In this document: positions 52,650-60,502 of the stretch, one piece after another
How the letters are laid out: each line of letters opens with the position of its first letter
Numbering within the stretch: position 1 is the first letter of the stretch
Origin: Pseudomonas viridiflava
Lineage (GTDB): Bacteria; Pseudomonadota; Gammaproteobacteria; Pseudomonadales; Pseudomonadaceae
Assembly: GCF_900580865.1 (NCBI RefSeq)
Contig: NZ_UTBZ01000169.1
Location: 248,001 to 312,000, forward strand
Length of the DNA: 64,000 nt
Direction of reading: 5' to 3'
The notes under the pieces: generated by a model
What the model saw: only the letters and a program-made list of their open reading frames with translations
Databases searched by the model: none
What the model was told of the DNA's origin: nothing
Program-made: the position numbers and the translations under genes

Positions 52650-52898
52650 TCAGTGCCGCCCGATCTCAAGCAAAAACCGGCTCAAGTCATTCGCCGTCTT
52701 CGCGGTCTTGAGCATGCGGTCTTCCTCGGCGGTAAACGCCGTCAGTCCGAACTCATCTTCCAGATGAAAGATCAGATCTTCGATATCGGCTTTCTCCAGG
52801 CCCAGTTGCACCAGGCTGGTGTTGTCGTTGAATTCACGGGTTTCCAGCAGACGCCGGATGTATCGGTGCACGGCGGCACGCACGGCAGCTCTTCTCAT
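52650..52898 (-). CDS. Acyl-carrier-protein-like protein without the phosphopantetheine serine
   Basis: An 82-residue, four-helix carrier-like protein, MRRAAVRAAVHRYIRRLLE. Helix 2 and loop read SLVQLGLEKADIEDLIFHLEDEFGL. True carriers have DSL at the place of KAD here, so the serine that takes the phosphopantetheine arm is missing. The start 52898 has GAAAGAG upstream; a longer frame to 52970 lacks a site. It lies 43 bp after the metallo-beta-lactamase gene in the same direction. It may act as a protein-binding module rather than a thioester carrier. Confidence 0.75.
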   Translation of the reverse strand: MRRAAVRAAVHRYIRRLLETREFNDNTSLVQLGLEKADIEDLIFHLEDEFGLTAFTAEEDRMLKTAKTANDLSRFLLEIGRH

Positions 52899-52941
52899 GG
52901 CAGCTCTTTCTGATTGTGGTTCTGCTTGAGTACAGCAGGCC

Positions 52942-53667
52942 TCAGTCGTGGCGGCGCAACCACTCGTCAATCATCGAACGCAAATGCTCGCCGGCAAAGC
53001 TGCCGAAGTGCCCGCCATGCACCGTGCGGATCGGCAACGCCTGCAAGCGTCGCAGACTGGTGGCGTAATCCTCAAGATTGGAGTGGTAGGCGTCTTCGAT
53101 CAGCGGCCCGTCGTAGATGATATCGCCGCTGAACAGCGTCTCAGTCGCCGCCTCATACAGGCTGATCCCGCCCGGCGAATGCCCCGGCGTGTGCAGCACT
53201 TGCAGTGTGCGGTTGCCCAGATCCAGCACATCGCCGTCCTCGACAAACCCGGTGGCCGGCGCGGCTTTGACCCGGTATTCGGCGTAGCACAACGGGCAAT
53301 CCGGGTGCGCCTCGAACATGTCATCGCCGACAAACGCGCGGCTCAAGTCGTTTTCGCCATCCGGCGCTGCAAGGATGTCCGCTTCGGCGCGATGCACCAG
53401 TCGTTCGGCGAATTCATGATGGCCGGCGATATGGTCGAAATGGCAATGACTGGCCACGGCCACCAGCGGCCGCTCGGTGATCCATGGCAACTGCTCGCGT
53501 AGACTCACCAGACCCGAACCGCTATCGAGCAACAGGTCTTTGTCGCGGCCCTGAACGTGCCACAGATTGCAGCGGTAGAACGGTCGAATATACGGCTCAT
53601 GAATCAGCCGAACGCCATCGCTCAGGTGCTGCACCTCAAACCACTGATCGCGAGAAACAGTCTTCAT
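52942..53667 (-). CDS. Metallo-beta-lactamase fold hydrolase
   Basis: A 241-residue cytosolic hydrolase. The metal motif SHCHFDHIAGH near residue 75 has the HxHxDH pattern, followed by HTPGHSPGGISL near 160, FSGDIIYDGP near 180 and the final VHGGHFGSF. The set is complete for a two-metal centre, as in glyoxalase-II-like enzymes. Substrate unknown. ATG 53667 has GGGAGA nine bases upstream. A terminator hairpin stands only about 20 bp before the start, so its message either comes from read-through of the symporter gene or is attenuated there. Confidence 0.9.
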   Translation of the reverse strand: MKTVSRDQWFEVQHLSDGVRLIHEPYIRPFYRCNLWHVQGRDKDLLLDSGSGLVSLREQLPWITERPLVAVASHCHFDHIAGHHEFAERLVHRAEADILAAPDGENDLSRAFVGDDMFEAHPDCPLCYAEYRVKAAPATGFVEDGDVLDLGNRTLQVLHTPGHSPGGISLYEAATETLFSGDIIYDGPLIEDAYHSNLEDYATSLRRLQALPIRTVHGGHFGSFAGEHLRSMIDEWLRRHD

Positions 53668-53687
53668 CAGTACTTTTCTCCCGGCGT

Positions 53688-53722
53688 AAAAAAACGAGTG
53701 TGGCAACCGACGCCACACTCGT
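53688..53722 (-). terminator. Rho-independent terminator after the sodium/solute symporter gene
   Basis: On the minus strand the perfect 11-base stem ACGAGTGTGGC / GCCACACTCGT with a seven-base loop is followed by seven T. It lies between the symporter stop (53754) and the hydrolase start (53667). Confidence 0.88.
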
Positions 53723-53753
53723 CGAAGAAAGCATCAAGTCGTTATGTTTCAGC

Positions 53754-55133
53754 TTAGATCGCGCGAGCCACCGAGACAGGACGGCGCGAGGCGAGGCTCA
53801 CCACCACAAAACTCACCAGACCCACAGCCAGGCTGTAGTAGATCGGCGTGTTCGCATCCAGACCGTCCTTGAACATGAACAGCAGCGCGGTGGCAAAACC
53901 CAGGCCCATGCTGGCGATGGCGCCGGCGGTGGTCGCGCGTTTCCAGAAAATCGCACCGATCAGCGGGACCAGCATGCCGCCCACCAAAAGGTTGTAAGCG
54001 AGGGTCAGTGCACTGATCACGTCGTTCACCACCAGTGCGATACCCAGCACAACGATGCCGGTGAGCAGAGTGAACAGGCGGTTGATGCCCAGGCTCGACT
54101 GTTTGCCGCCACGCAGTTTCGGCAGCAGGTCTTCAGTCAACGTAGTGGCAGCGGCGAGCAGGCCGGCGCTGGCGGTGGACATCATCGCAGCGAGTGCCGC
54201 AGCGATTACCAGACCACGGATGCCGTCAGGCAGCGACAGTTTGACGATGGCGGCGAAGGCGTTGTTGACGTTGTCCAGATCCGGGATCAGCACGTGTGCA
54301 GCCATGCCGATCAGGGCGCAGGCCAGGCCGTAGAGGATGCAGTAGATGCCGGCGATGCTGCCGGCGTATTGCGCGACTTTGGCGGTCTTGACGGTGAACA
54401 CCCGTTGCCAGATGTCCTGACCGATCAGGATGCCGAAGAAGTAGATCATGAAGTAGGTGATGATCGTGTCCCAGCCGATGGTGGTGAAGCTGAAGGCAGT
54501 CGCCGGCAGTTTCAGCACCAGTTCGTCCCAGCCGCCAACGCGGTACAGGCAGATCGGCAACAGGATGAACATCAGGCCCACGGTCTTGATGATGAACTGG
54601 ACGATGTCGGTCAGGGTCAGCGACCACATGCCGCCGATCGCCGAGTAGATCACCACGACGCCACCACCGACGAGTACCGAAACCCAGAATGGCAGGTCAA
54701 ACAGCACTTGCAGGACGGTGCCGATCGCCAGGATCGAGGTCACGCCGATCATCAGTGCGTATGCCAGCATGATCGCCGCGCTCGCCGAGCGGGCCATCGG
54801 GTTGTAGCGTTTTTCCAGGACTTGGGTAACGGTGTAGATCTTCAGTTTCAGCAGCGGTTTGGCGAGGAACAGGTTCAGCGCAACGATGCCGCAACCCAGT
54901 GCCGCGCACAGCCAGAAACCGGAGATGCCGTGCACGTAGCCCAGACGCACGGTGCCGACGGTGGACGCGCCACCCAGTACGGTTGCGGCCATGGTGCCCA
55001 TGTACAGGCTTGGGCCGAGGTTACGACCGGCCACGAGAAAGTCCTCGTTGGTCTTGGCCTTGCGCATGCCGAAGTAGCCGAGCAAGAGCATGCCGGCGGC
55101 GTAGATGAGGACGACGAATAAATCCAAAGCCAT
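53754..55133 (-). CDS. Sodium:solute symporter family permease of the gbu locus
   Basis: A 459-residue membrane protein with about 13 hydrophobic segments of the SSS fold. Typical parts are GMRKAKTNEDFLVAGRNLG (SSS signature near residues 22-40), GGASTVGTVRLGY near 54, and GQDIWQRVFTVK near 240. In P. aeruginosa a symporter of this family (PA1418) stands in the same place beside gbuA. Likely cargo is 4-guanidinobutyrate or a related guanidino acid, from context only. GGAGA lies upstream of the ATG. A REP pair separates it from the NCS1 gene. Confidence 0.9.
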   Translation of the reverse strand: MALDLFVVLIYAAGMLLLGYFGMRKAKTNEDFLVAGRNLGPSLYMGTMAATVLGGASTVGTVRLGYVHGISGFWLCAALGCGIVALNLFLAKPLLKLKIYTVTQVLEKRYNPMARSASAAIMLAYALMIGVTSILAIGTVLQVLFDLPFWVSVLVGGGVVVIYSAIGGMWSLTLTDIVQFIIKTVGLMFILLPICLYRVGGWDELVLKLPATAFSFTTIGWDTIITYFMIYFFGILIGQDIWQRVFTVKTAKVAQYAGSIAGIYCILYGLACALIGMAAHVLIPDLDNVNNAFAAIVKLSLPDGIRGLVIAAALAAMMSTASAGLLAAATTLTEDLLPKLRGGKQSSLGINRLFTLLTGIVVLGIALVVNDVISALTLAYNLLVGGMLVPLIGAIFWKRATTAGAIASMGLGFATALLFMFKDGLDANTPIYYSLAVGLVSFVVVSLASRRPVSVARAI

Positions 55134-55186
55134 GATGGCGTGTCTCCGATTGTCTTTTTTATGTGAGGCTGAATTCGAATCTCACT

Positions 55187-55273
55187 GTGGGAGCGAGCCT
55201 GCTCGCGAAGGCGGTCTGTCAGTCACATCAATGTTGAATGTGCTGAAGTCTTCGCGAGCAGGCTCGCTCCCAC
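55187..55273. repeat. REP pair (REPIN), GTGGGAGCGAGC family
   Basis: Inverted arms with a spacer of about 40 bp between the NCS1 and symporter genes of the gbu locus. Confidence 0.85.
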
Positions 55274-55285
55274 AGGGGATCTGCG

Positions 55286-56788
55286 TCAGGCGGCCTGACG
55301 CAGTTCAGTTTTTTCTACGACTTGGTTGCGGGCATCCTTTGGGCCGAACACTTCGCGCGGTTCCGGGAACAGGCTCAGCAGCGTCAGATACACCACCGAA
55401 GCCAGGCCCAGGGTCACCGGCAAACTGATGTCGATGCCGCCGGCCATTTCACCCAGCGGGCCAACGAACTGCCCCGGCAAATTCACGAAGCACAGGCCAA
55501 CCGCCGCGCTCGGAATCCACGCACCCAGACCGCGCCAGTTCCAGCCGTGGCTGAACCAGTAGCGACCGCCTTGTTCGCCGCGTGTGAACACTTGCAGGTC
55601 GTCCGGGCAGTAGAAGCCGCGACGCACCAGCAGGCCGATGATCATGATCACCATCCACGGCGTGGTGCAGGTGATGATCAGCACGGCGAAGGTCGACACG
55701 CTCTGCACCAGGTTCGCCGCAAAGCGACCGATGAAAATGAAGGCAATCGACAGCACGCCGATCAGCAATGTCGCCTTCACTCGCGACAGCACGCGGGGGA
55801 ACACGCTGGACATGTCCAGCCCGGTGCCATACAGCGAAGTGGTGCCGGTGGACATGCCGCCGATCACCGCAATCAGGCACACCGGCAAGAAGAACCAGCT
55901 CGGCGACACCGCCAGCAACCCGCCCACATAGTTGTTCGCCGCGATGTAGTCCGGCGCCTTGATGGCGACGATGGTCGCGGTGGTCAGGCCGAACAGGAAC
56001 GGGATGAACGTGGCGATCTGCGACAGCACCACCGCCGCCATGATGCGCTGCTTGGAGGTGTCACGCGGGATATAGCGCGACCAGTCGCCGAGGAACGCGC
56101 CGAAGGAAATCGGGTTGCTCATGGCGACCAGCGCAGCGCCGATGAACGCGGCCCAGAAGCCCGGCTGACCGAGGCTGACGGTGCCAGCGTAATGCGCGTC
56201 GAAAGGACCGGCGAAGGCGAAAATGCCCAGCAGGAACAACAGGCTGGCGCTCCACACCGCGATCTTGTTCACCCACAGCAAAAAGCGGAAGCCGTAGATG
56301 CACACCGTCAGCACCAGGATCGCGAACAGACCGTAGGCCAGGCCCAGAGTCAGATCGGTTTCCGCCAGACCGATCAGGCGTTTCGCACCACCGATCAGCG
56401 CATCCCCCGAACTCCACACCGAGAGCGAGAAAAACGCGATAGCGGTCAACAGCGACAGGAACGAACCGACGATGCGCCCGTGCACGCCGAAGTGCGCACC
56501 GGACGACACGGCATTGTTGGTGCCGTTGAGCGGGCCGAACAGGCCCATCGGTGCGAGGATCAGCGAGCCGAGCAGCACGCCCAGCACAATCGCCCAGGCG
56601 CCGGCCTGAAAAGACAGACCGAACAGCACCGGGAAACTGCCGAGCACGGCGGTAGCAAAGGTATTCGAACCACCGAAGATCATCCGGAACAAGTCCGTCG
56701 TGCCTGCGCTGCGTTCGTGGTCCGGGATCTGTTCGACCCCGTGGGTTTCAATCTGCGTAAGGCTTTGGTCGTTGTTGTTGTTATTCAT
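55286..56788 (-). CDS. NCS1 family permease (cytosine/purine permease type) of the gbu locus
   Basis: A 500-residue membrane protein with about 12 hydrophobic segments. The start is MNNNNNDQSLTQIETHGVEQIP; then come FGGSNTFATAVLGSFPVLFGLSF and, near helix 6, SNPISFGAFLGDWSRYIP, which is the NCS1 substrate-site signature. P. aeruginosa PA1419 has the same place next to gbuA. It may bring in guanidinobutyrate or a precursor; direct evidence is lacking. It lies 56 bp after the NTF2-like gene in the same direction. Confidence 0.9.
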   Translation of the reverse strand: MNNNNNDQSLTQIETHGVEQIPDHERSAGTTDLFRMIFGGSNTFATAVLGSFPVLFGLSFQAGAWAIVLGVLLGSLILAPMGLFGPLNGTNNAVSSGAHFGVHGRIVGSFLSLLTAIAFFSLSVWSSGDALIGGAKRLIGLAETDLTLGLAYGLFAILVLTVCIYGFRFLLWVNKIAVWSASLLFLLGIFAFAGPFDAHYAGTVSLGQPGFWAAFIGAALVAMSNPISFGAFLGDWSRYIPRDTSKQRIMAAVVLSQIATFIPFLFGLTTATIVAIKAPDYIAANNYVGGLLAVSPSWFFLPVCLIAVIGGMSTGTTSLYGTGLDMSSVFPRVLSRVKATLLIGVLSIAFIFIGRFAANLVQSVSTFAVLIITCTTPWMVIMIIGLLVRRGFYCPDDLQVFTRGEQGGRYWFSHGWNWRGLGAWIPSAAVGLCFVNLPGQFVGPLGEMAGGIDISLPVTLGLASVVYLTLLSLFPEPREVFGPKDARNQVVEKTELRQAA

Positions 56789-56844
56789 GATCTGCTCCGA
56801 TCATAAAGGCGCGCCTCATCGTGCGTGAGGCGTCACCTGTTTGG

Positions 56845-57267
56845 CTAAGGGGATGGCAGCCCTTCCGGCATTGCGGACAAATGTTCGTGACAGGCCAGCC
56901 AATGGCCTTGTTGTTCTAGGCTCGACGCGTGTTTCTTGAACACAATCGTCTCGCGCTCCTGGCTGATGTGTTGCTCCCCTTGCATGCGCAGCTCGGTGGC
57001 CACGTCATGGATGAAAATCGCCACGTCACCTTGCAGGCTGACGAAGGCGTTGCTCGAAGTGCACGAGAGCACCTCGAAGCCGTCCTCGGCGCGCCAGCTA
57101 TCCCACAAGGCCTGATAGGCCTCGCGCGACAGCAGCGGCTGTTCGAGGGTGTAGAAGACGAAACTTGCATCGGCGCTGAACGCGCCGAAATAAGCTTCGC
57201 GATCGTTACGGGCGAAGGCGGCCACCAGATCGGCGGCCGCTTGCAAAACCTGATCACGTTCGTTCAT
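56845..57267 (-). CDS. NTF2-like (SnoaL/DUF4440) protein of the gbu locus
   Basis: A 140-residue protein, MNERDQVLQAAADLVAAFARND, with the cone-like NTF2 pattern: two first helices, then FSADASFVFYTLEQPLLSREAYQALWD and strands ending in HEHLSAMPEG. Such domains bind small ligands or act as accessory enzymes. ATG 57267 is chosen because the conserved sequence begins there; the frame to 57363 overlaps gbuA on the same strand. It lies ten bases after gbuA. The same position is held by PA1420 in P. aeruginosa. Confidence 0.85.
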   Translation of the reverse strand: MNERDQVLQAAADLVAAFARNDREAYFGAFSADASFVFYTLEQPLLSREAYQALWDSWRAEDGFEVLSCTSSNAFVSLQGDVAIFIHDVATELRMQGEQHISQERETIVFKKHASSLEQQGHWLACHEHLSAMPEGLPSP

Positions 57268-57277
57268 GACCCGATCC

Positions 57278-58228
57278 TCAGCGATGGACCACGCCTGGCA
57301 GTACGCAGAGCATTTCGTACAGCAGGTTGGCGGCCAGCAGCGAGGTGTTGCCGGTGGTGTCATAAGCGGGCGAGACTTCTACCAGATCGCAACCGATCAG
57401 GTCGAGGCCTTGGCAGCCACGGACGATCTCAATCGCCTGAATGGTCGTCAGACCACCGATTTCCGGGGTGCCGGTGCCCGGTGCCCAAGCCGGATCGATG
57501 CCGTCGATGTCGAAACTCAGGTACACCGGACCACCGCCGACTTTCTCGCGCACTTCGGCCATGAGCGGCGCCAGCGACTTGTGCCAGCATTCTTCGGCCT
57601 GCACCACGCGGAAGCCCTGATCGCGGCTCCAGTTGAAGTCATCAGCGGTGTAGCCCTGCGCGCGCAGACCGATTTGCACGACGCGATCGCAGTCCAGCAG
57701 ACCTTCTTCGACGGCGCGACGGAAGGTCGTGCCGTGGGCGATCTTCTCGCCGAACATGTGATCGTTGACGTCAGCGTGGGCATCGATGTGCACCAGACCG
57801 ACCTTGCCGTGCTTTTTATGAATCGCCCGCAGGATCGGCAGGGTGATGGTGTGGTCGCCACCCAGGGTCATCGGGATCACGTTGTGCTCGAGGATGTTGT
57901 CGTAGGCTTCTTCGATGATGCGCACGGCGTCGAGCAAGTTGAAGGTATTGATCGCCACGTCACCGATGTCGGCGACCGACAGTGAGTCGAACGGCGCAGC
58001 GCCGGTGGCCATGTTGTACGGGCGGATCATCACTGATTCGGTGCGTATGTCGCGCGGCCCGAAGCGGGTGCCGGGGCGCAGCGAAGTACCGATGTCCAGT
58101 GGCACGCCAACAAAGGCAGCGTCCAGGCCGGCAGCGGTCGGTACATGGGGGAGTCGGAGCATGGTGGCGATGCCGCCGAAGCGCGGCATTTCGTTGCCGC
58201 CCAGTGGTTGGTGAAGAATCTTGTCCAC
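57278..58228 (-). CDS. gbuA: Guanidinobutyrase (ureohydrolase family)
   Basis: A 316-residue enzyme of the arginase/agmatinase family. The two-manganese site motifs are GGDHTITLP near 126, HIDAHADVND near 148-157 and SFDIDGIDPAWAPGTGTPE near 235-253, all intact. It cleaves 4-guanidinobutyrate to 4-aminobutyrate and urea, the last step of the arginine route through 2-ketoarginine. The name comes from gene order (LysR gene divergent; NTF2-like, NCS1 and symporter genes downstream), which matches PA1421 and its neighbours. Agmatinase or guanidinopropionase activity cannot be excluded by sequence alone. Confidence 0.9.
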   Translation of the reverse strand: MDKILHQPLGGNEMPRFGGIATMLRLPHVPTAAGLDAAFVGVPLDIGTSLRPGTRFGPRDIRTESVMIRPYNMATGAAPFDSLSVADIGDVAINTFNLLDAVRIIEEAYDNILEHNVIPMTLGGDHTITLPILRAIHKKHGKVGLVHIDAHADVNDHMFGEKIAHGTTFRRAVEEGLLDCDRVVQIGLRAQGYTADDFNWSRDQGFRVVQAEECWHKSLAPLMAEVREKVGGGPVYLSFDIDGIDPAWAPGTGTPEIGGLTTIQAIEIVRGCQGLDLIGCDLVEVSPAYDTTGNTSLLAANLLYEMLCVLPGVVHR

Positions 58229-58351
58229 GGGTAGGGCCTCATCGTCTTTGTTTTATTTATGTCGGCGCACCGTTGAGCACGGGTTCGGACGCCGCTGTGG
58301 GGCCGATGATGCGAAATGTAGTGAGGGGAAAGAATCGCTACGGGCAAAAAC

Positions 58352-58375
58352 TTAGTTCAGATTTTTCTAAACTAA
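58352..58375. promoter_or_regulatory. Inverted repeat, candidate GbuR operator
   Basis: The 24-bp inverted repeat TTAGTTCAGA-TTTT-TCTAAACTAA has nine of ten matching arm positions. It lies 124 bp before the gbuA start in the gbuA/gbuR intergenic region, a place and AT-rich form usual for LysR regulators. Confidence 0.6.
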
Positions 58376-58434
58376 TGGGCGAAGGGCGATTAGACTTTGT
58401 CGGGTTCGGGTCGTGTGATCGGCAGGAGATCGTT

Positions 58435-58807
58435 GCCCTCACCCCAGCCCTCTCCCAGAGGTAGAGGGGGCCGACCGAGTTGTTGGCGGAATCTGCATCG
58501 ACCTGAAAAATCGAGTCGAACTCAGGATTTGAAAGCCATGGAGATCAGCTCCCTCTCTCTCACTCCCAGAGCGAGAGGGGGCCGACCGAGTTGTTGGCGG
58601 AATCTGCATCGACCTGAAAAATCGAGTCGAACTCAGGATTTGAAAGCCATGGAGATCAGCTCCCTCTCCCTCACTCCCAGAGGGAGAGGGGGCCGACCGA
58701 GTTGTTGGCGGAATCTGTATCGACCTGAAAAATCGAGTCGAACTCAGGATTTGAAAGCCATGGAGATCAGCTCCCTCTCCCTCCGGGAGAGGGCTGGGGT
58801 GAGGGGC
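58435..58807. repeat. Compound palindromic element E3 with three 111-bp tandem units
   Basis: Inverted ends CCCTCACCCCAGCCCTCTCC (left) and GGGAGAGGGCTGGGGTGAGG (right) enclose three nearly identical 111-bp units that begin at about 58470, 58581 and 58692 (GCCGACCGAGTTGTTGGCGG). One base, C to T, marks the third copy. A frame runs open through all copies into gbuR but has no ribosome site. The element lies between the putative GbuR operator and the gbuR start. Confidence 0.9.
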
Positions 58808-58846
58808 TTTTCCCACAGACACACAGTTACAAACCCCGGAGCAGAC

Positions 58847-59740
58847 ATGGCCAACGCTTTACCCGACCTGAAACTGTTGCGCATCTTCGTCAGCGTCGTG
58901 CGCCATCAGGGTTTCGCCAACGCCCAGCAGGAACTCAACCTGTCGACCTCGGCCATCAGCACTTACATGAGCCAGCTCGAAGCCGCGCTTGGCCTGGTGT
59001 TGTGTCATCGCGGGCGCGGCGGGTTCAGCCTGACCAGCAAAGGTGAACTGTTCCACCAGGAAACCCTGCGCCTGCTCGCCGAGCTCGAAGGTTTCGAGCA
59101 ATACGCTGCAGCGCTCAAGGGCGAACTGCGCGGCACGCTCAACCTCGGCGTGATCGACTCCACCGTCAGCGACAAGGCCTTGCCGTTCGCCGAAGCCATC
59201 GGCGCCTACAGCCAGGAACACCCGGCGGTGCATTTGCACCTGTCAGTGATGAGCCCCTACGAATTGCAACTCGGTGTACAAGACAACCGTCTCGATCTGG
59301 CCATCGGTGCGTTCTCCACACGGATGAGCGGTCTGGTGTACATGCCGCTGTACCGCGAACAACACTGGTTGTACTGCAGCAGCCGCCATCCGTTATTCAA
59401 CGAGCGGCGCATCCCCGAGCAAGTCATCACCCAGCAACGCATGGTCGGTCGTGGTTACTGGAGTCAGGCGGAATTGGCCCGGCACGGTTTCAAACACAGC
59501 GCCGCGACCGTGGAAAGTATGGAAGCGCAACTGATTCTGGTGCTGTCCGGCGCCTACATCGGTTACTTGCCGGAGCACTACGCGCAGGCCTGGGCCGACA
59601 AGGGTGACTTGCGTGTGTTGCTGCCGGCGACGTTTGGTTATCAGGCGCCGTTCTCGATGATCATGCGCAGAGGCCGCAGTCGCGAGCCGCTGATCCAGAC
59701 CTTCCGCGATTTGCTCAAAGCACAGCTCAATCAGGCTTAG
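58847..59740 (+). CDS. gbuR: LysR family regulator of the guanidinobutyrase locus
   Basis: A 297-residue regulator. The helix-turn-helix lies at residues 8-65, with LKLLRIFVSVVRHQGFANAQ and STSAISTYMSQLE. The effector domain from about 92 begins GTLNLGVIDSTVSDKALPF. ATG 58847 has GGAG six to ten bases upstream; the open frame to 58397 is only translation of the 111-bp repeats. It is divergent from gbuA, as gbuR (PA1422) is in P. aeruginosa, where it activates gbuA with guanidinobutyrate as signal. Confidence 0.88.
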   Translation: MANALPDLKLLRIFVSVVRHQGFANAQQELNLSTSAISTYMSQLEAALGLVLCHRGRGGFSLTSKGELFHQETLRLLAELEGFEQYAAALKGELRGTLNLGVIDSTVSDKALPFAEAIGAYSQEHPAVHLHLSVMSPYELQLGVQDNRLDLAIGAFSTRMSGLVYMPLYREQHWLYCSSRHPLFNERRIPEQVITQQRMVGRGYWSQAELARHGFKHSAATVESMEAQLILVLSGAYIGYLPEHYAQAWADKGDLRVLLPATFGYQAPFSMIMRRGRSREPLIQTFRDLLKAQLNQA

Positions 59741-59758
59741 CTTGTAGGGAAAAGAAGC

Positions 59759-60355
59759 ATGTCCAGAATTCAATGCCCGCGCTGCCTGCGCCCCCAAACC
59801 CATTGTCTGTGCCCGCTGATCCCGCGCCTCGACAGCCGTACGCGGGTGTTGCTGTTGCAGCATCCGAGTGAGGTCAATCATGCGTTGAATACTGCTCGAT
59901 TGGCGGCGTTGGGGCTGACCAATGCCGAGCTGATTGTCGGTGAAGTATTCGAGGATTTGCCGGCGCTGTTGAACCGGCCGGGGTATCGGGCGCGGTTGTT
60001 GTTTCCTGCCGACGATGCGCAACCGATAGAGGCTTACGGCGAGTCTGATGAACCACTATTGCTGGTCGTTCCGGATGGCACCTGGCGCAAGGCGCGCAAG
60101 ATGTTGCACCTCAATCCGCTGCTGGCGGCGTTGCCACGGGTGACACTTGCCGAGGGCGGCGTGTCGCGCTATCGCTTGCGCAAGGCACCGGGGCCGGGGG
60201 CGTTGTCGACCATCGAGGCGATTGTCCAGGCGTTGCAGACGCTGGAGGCAGCGGCGTCATTCGAACCGTTGCTCAAGCCGTTCGAGGCGTTGATCGAGGG
60301 GCAGATTGCGGCGATGGGGGAGGAGACGTTTCAGCGTAATCATGGCGATAGATGA
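59759..60355 (+). CDS. DTW-domain protein, tRNA-uridine aminocarboxypropyltransferase type
   Basis: A 198-residue protein. Zinc-binding cysteines are in CPRCLRPQTHCLCP (6-19), and the family motif VPDGTWRKARKML lies near 103-115. Further on come LNPLLAALPRV and a GALSTIEAI motif near 160. DTW proteins move the aminocarboxypropyl group of S-adenosylmethionine to a tRNA uridine; TapT in E. coli is the model. The paralogue type cannot be fixed here. It starts 19 bp after gbuR in the same direction, and a REP pair follows. Confidence 0.88.
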   Translation: MSRIQCPRCLRPQTHCLCPLIPRLDSRTRVLLLQHPSEVNHALNTARLAALGLTNAELIVGEVFEDLPALLNRPGYRARLLFPADDAQPIEAYGESDEPLLLVVPDGTWRKARKMLHLNPLLAALPRVTLAEGGVSRYRLRKAPGPGALSTIEAIVQALQTLEAAASFEPLLKPFEALIEGQIAAMGEETFQRNHGDR

Positions 60356-60375
60356 GTGCTGAGGCGGCTGGCCTC

Positions 60376-60469
60376 TTCGCGAGCAGGCTCGCTCCCACAT
60401 TTGATCGGAGTTGCACACAAACTCTGTGTTCACCACAAATCCCCTTGTGGGAGCGAGCCTGCTCGCGAA
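60376..60469. repeat. REP pair (outward order), GTGGGAGCGAGC family
   Basis: The arm ending GCTCGCTCCCAC comes first and GTGGGAGCGAGCCTGCTCGC second, with about 48 bp between. It lies between convergent genes. Confidence 0.82.
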
Positions 60470-60502
60470 TGTGTCAGATCTATCTACGCAATTTCGCAGT
60501 GT

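Noticed and set aside
58397..58846. N-terminal extension of gbuR with three 37-residue repeats
   Set aside because: It is translation of the 111-bp repeat units. LysR homology starts at ATG 58847, which has its own GGAG site.
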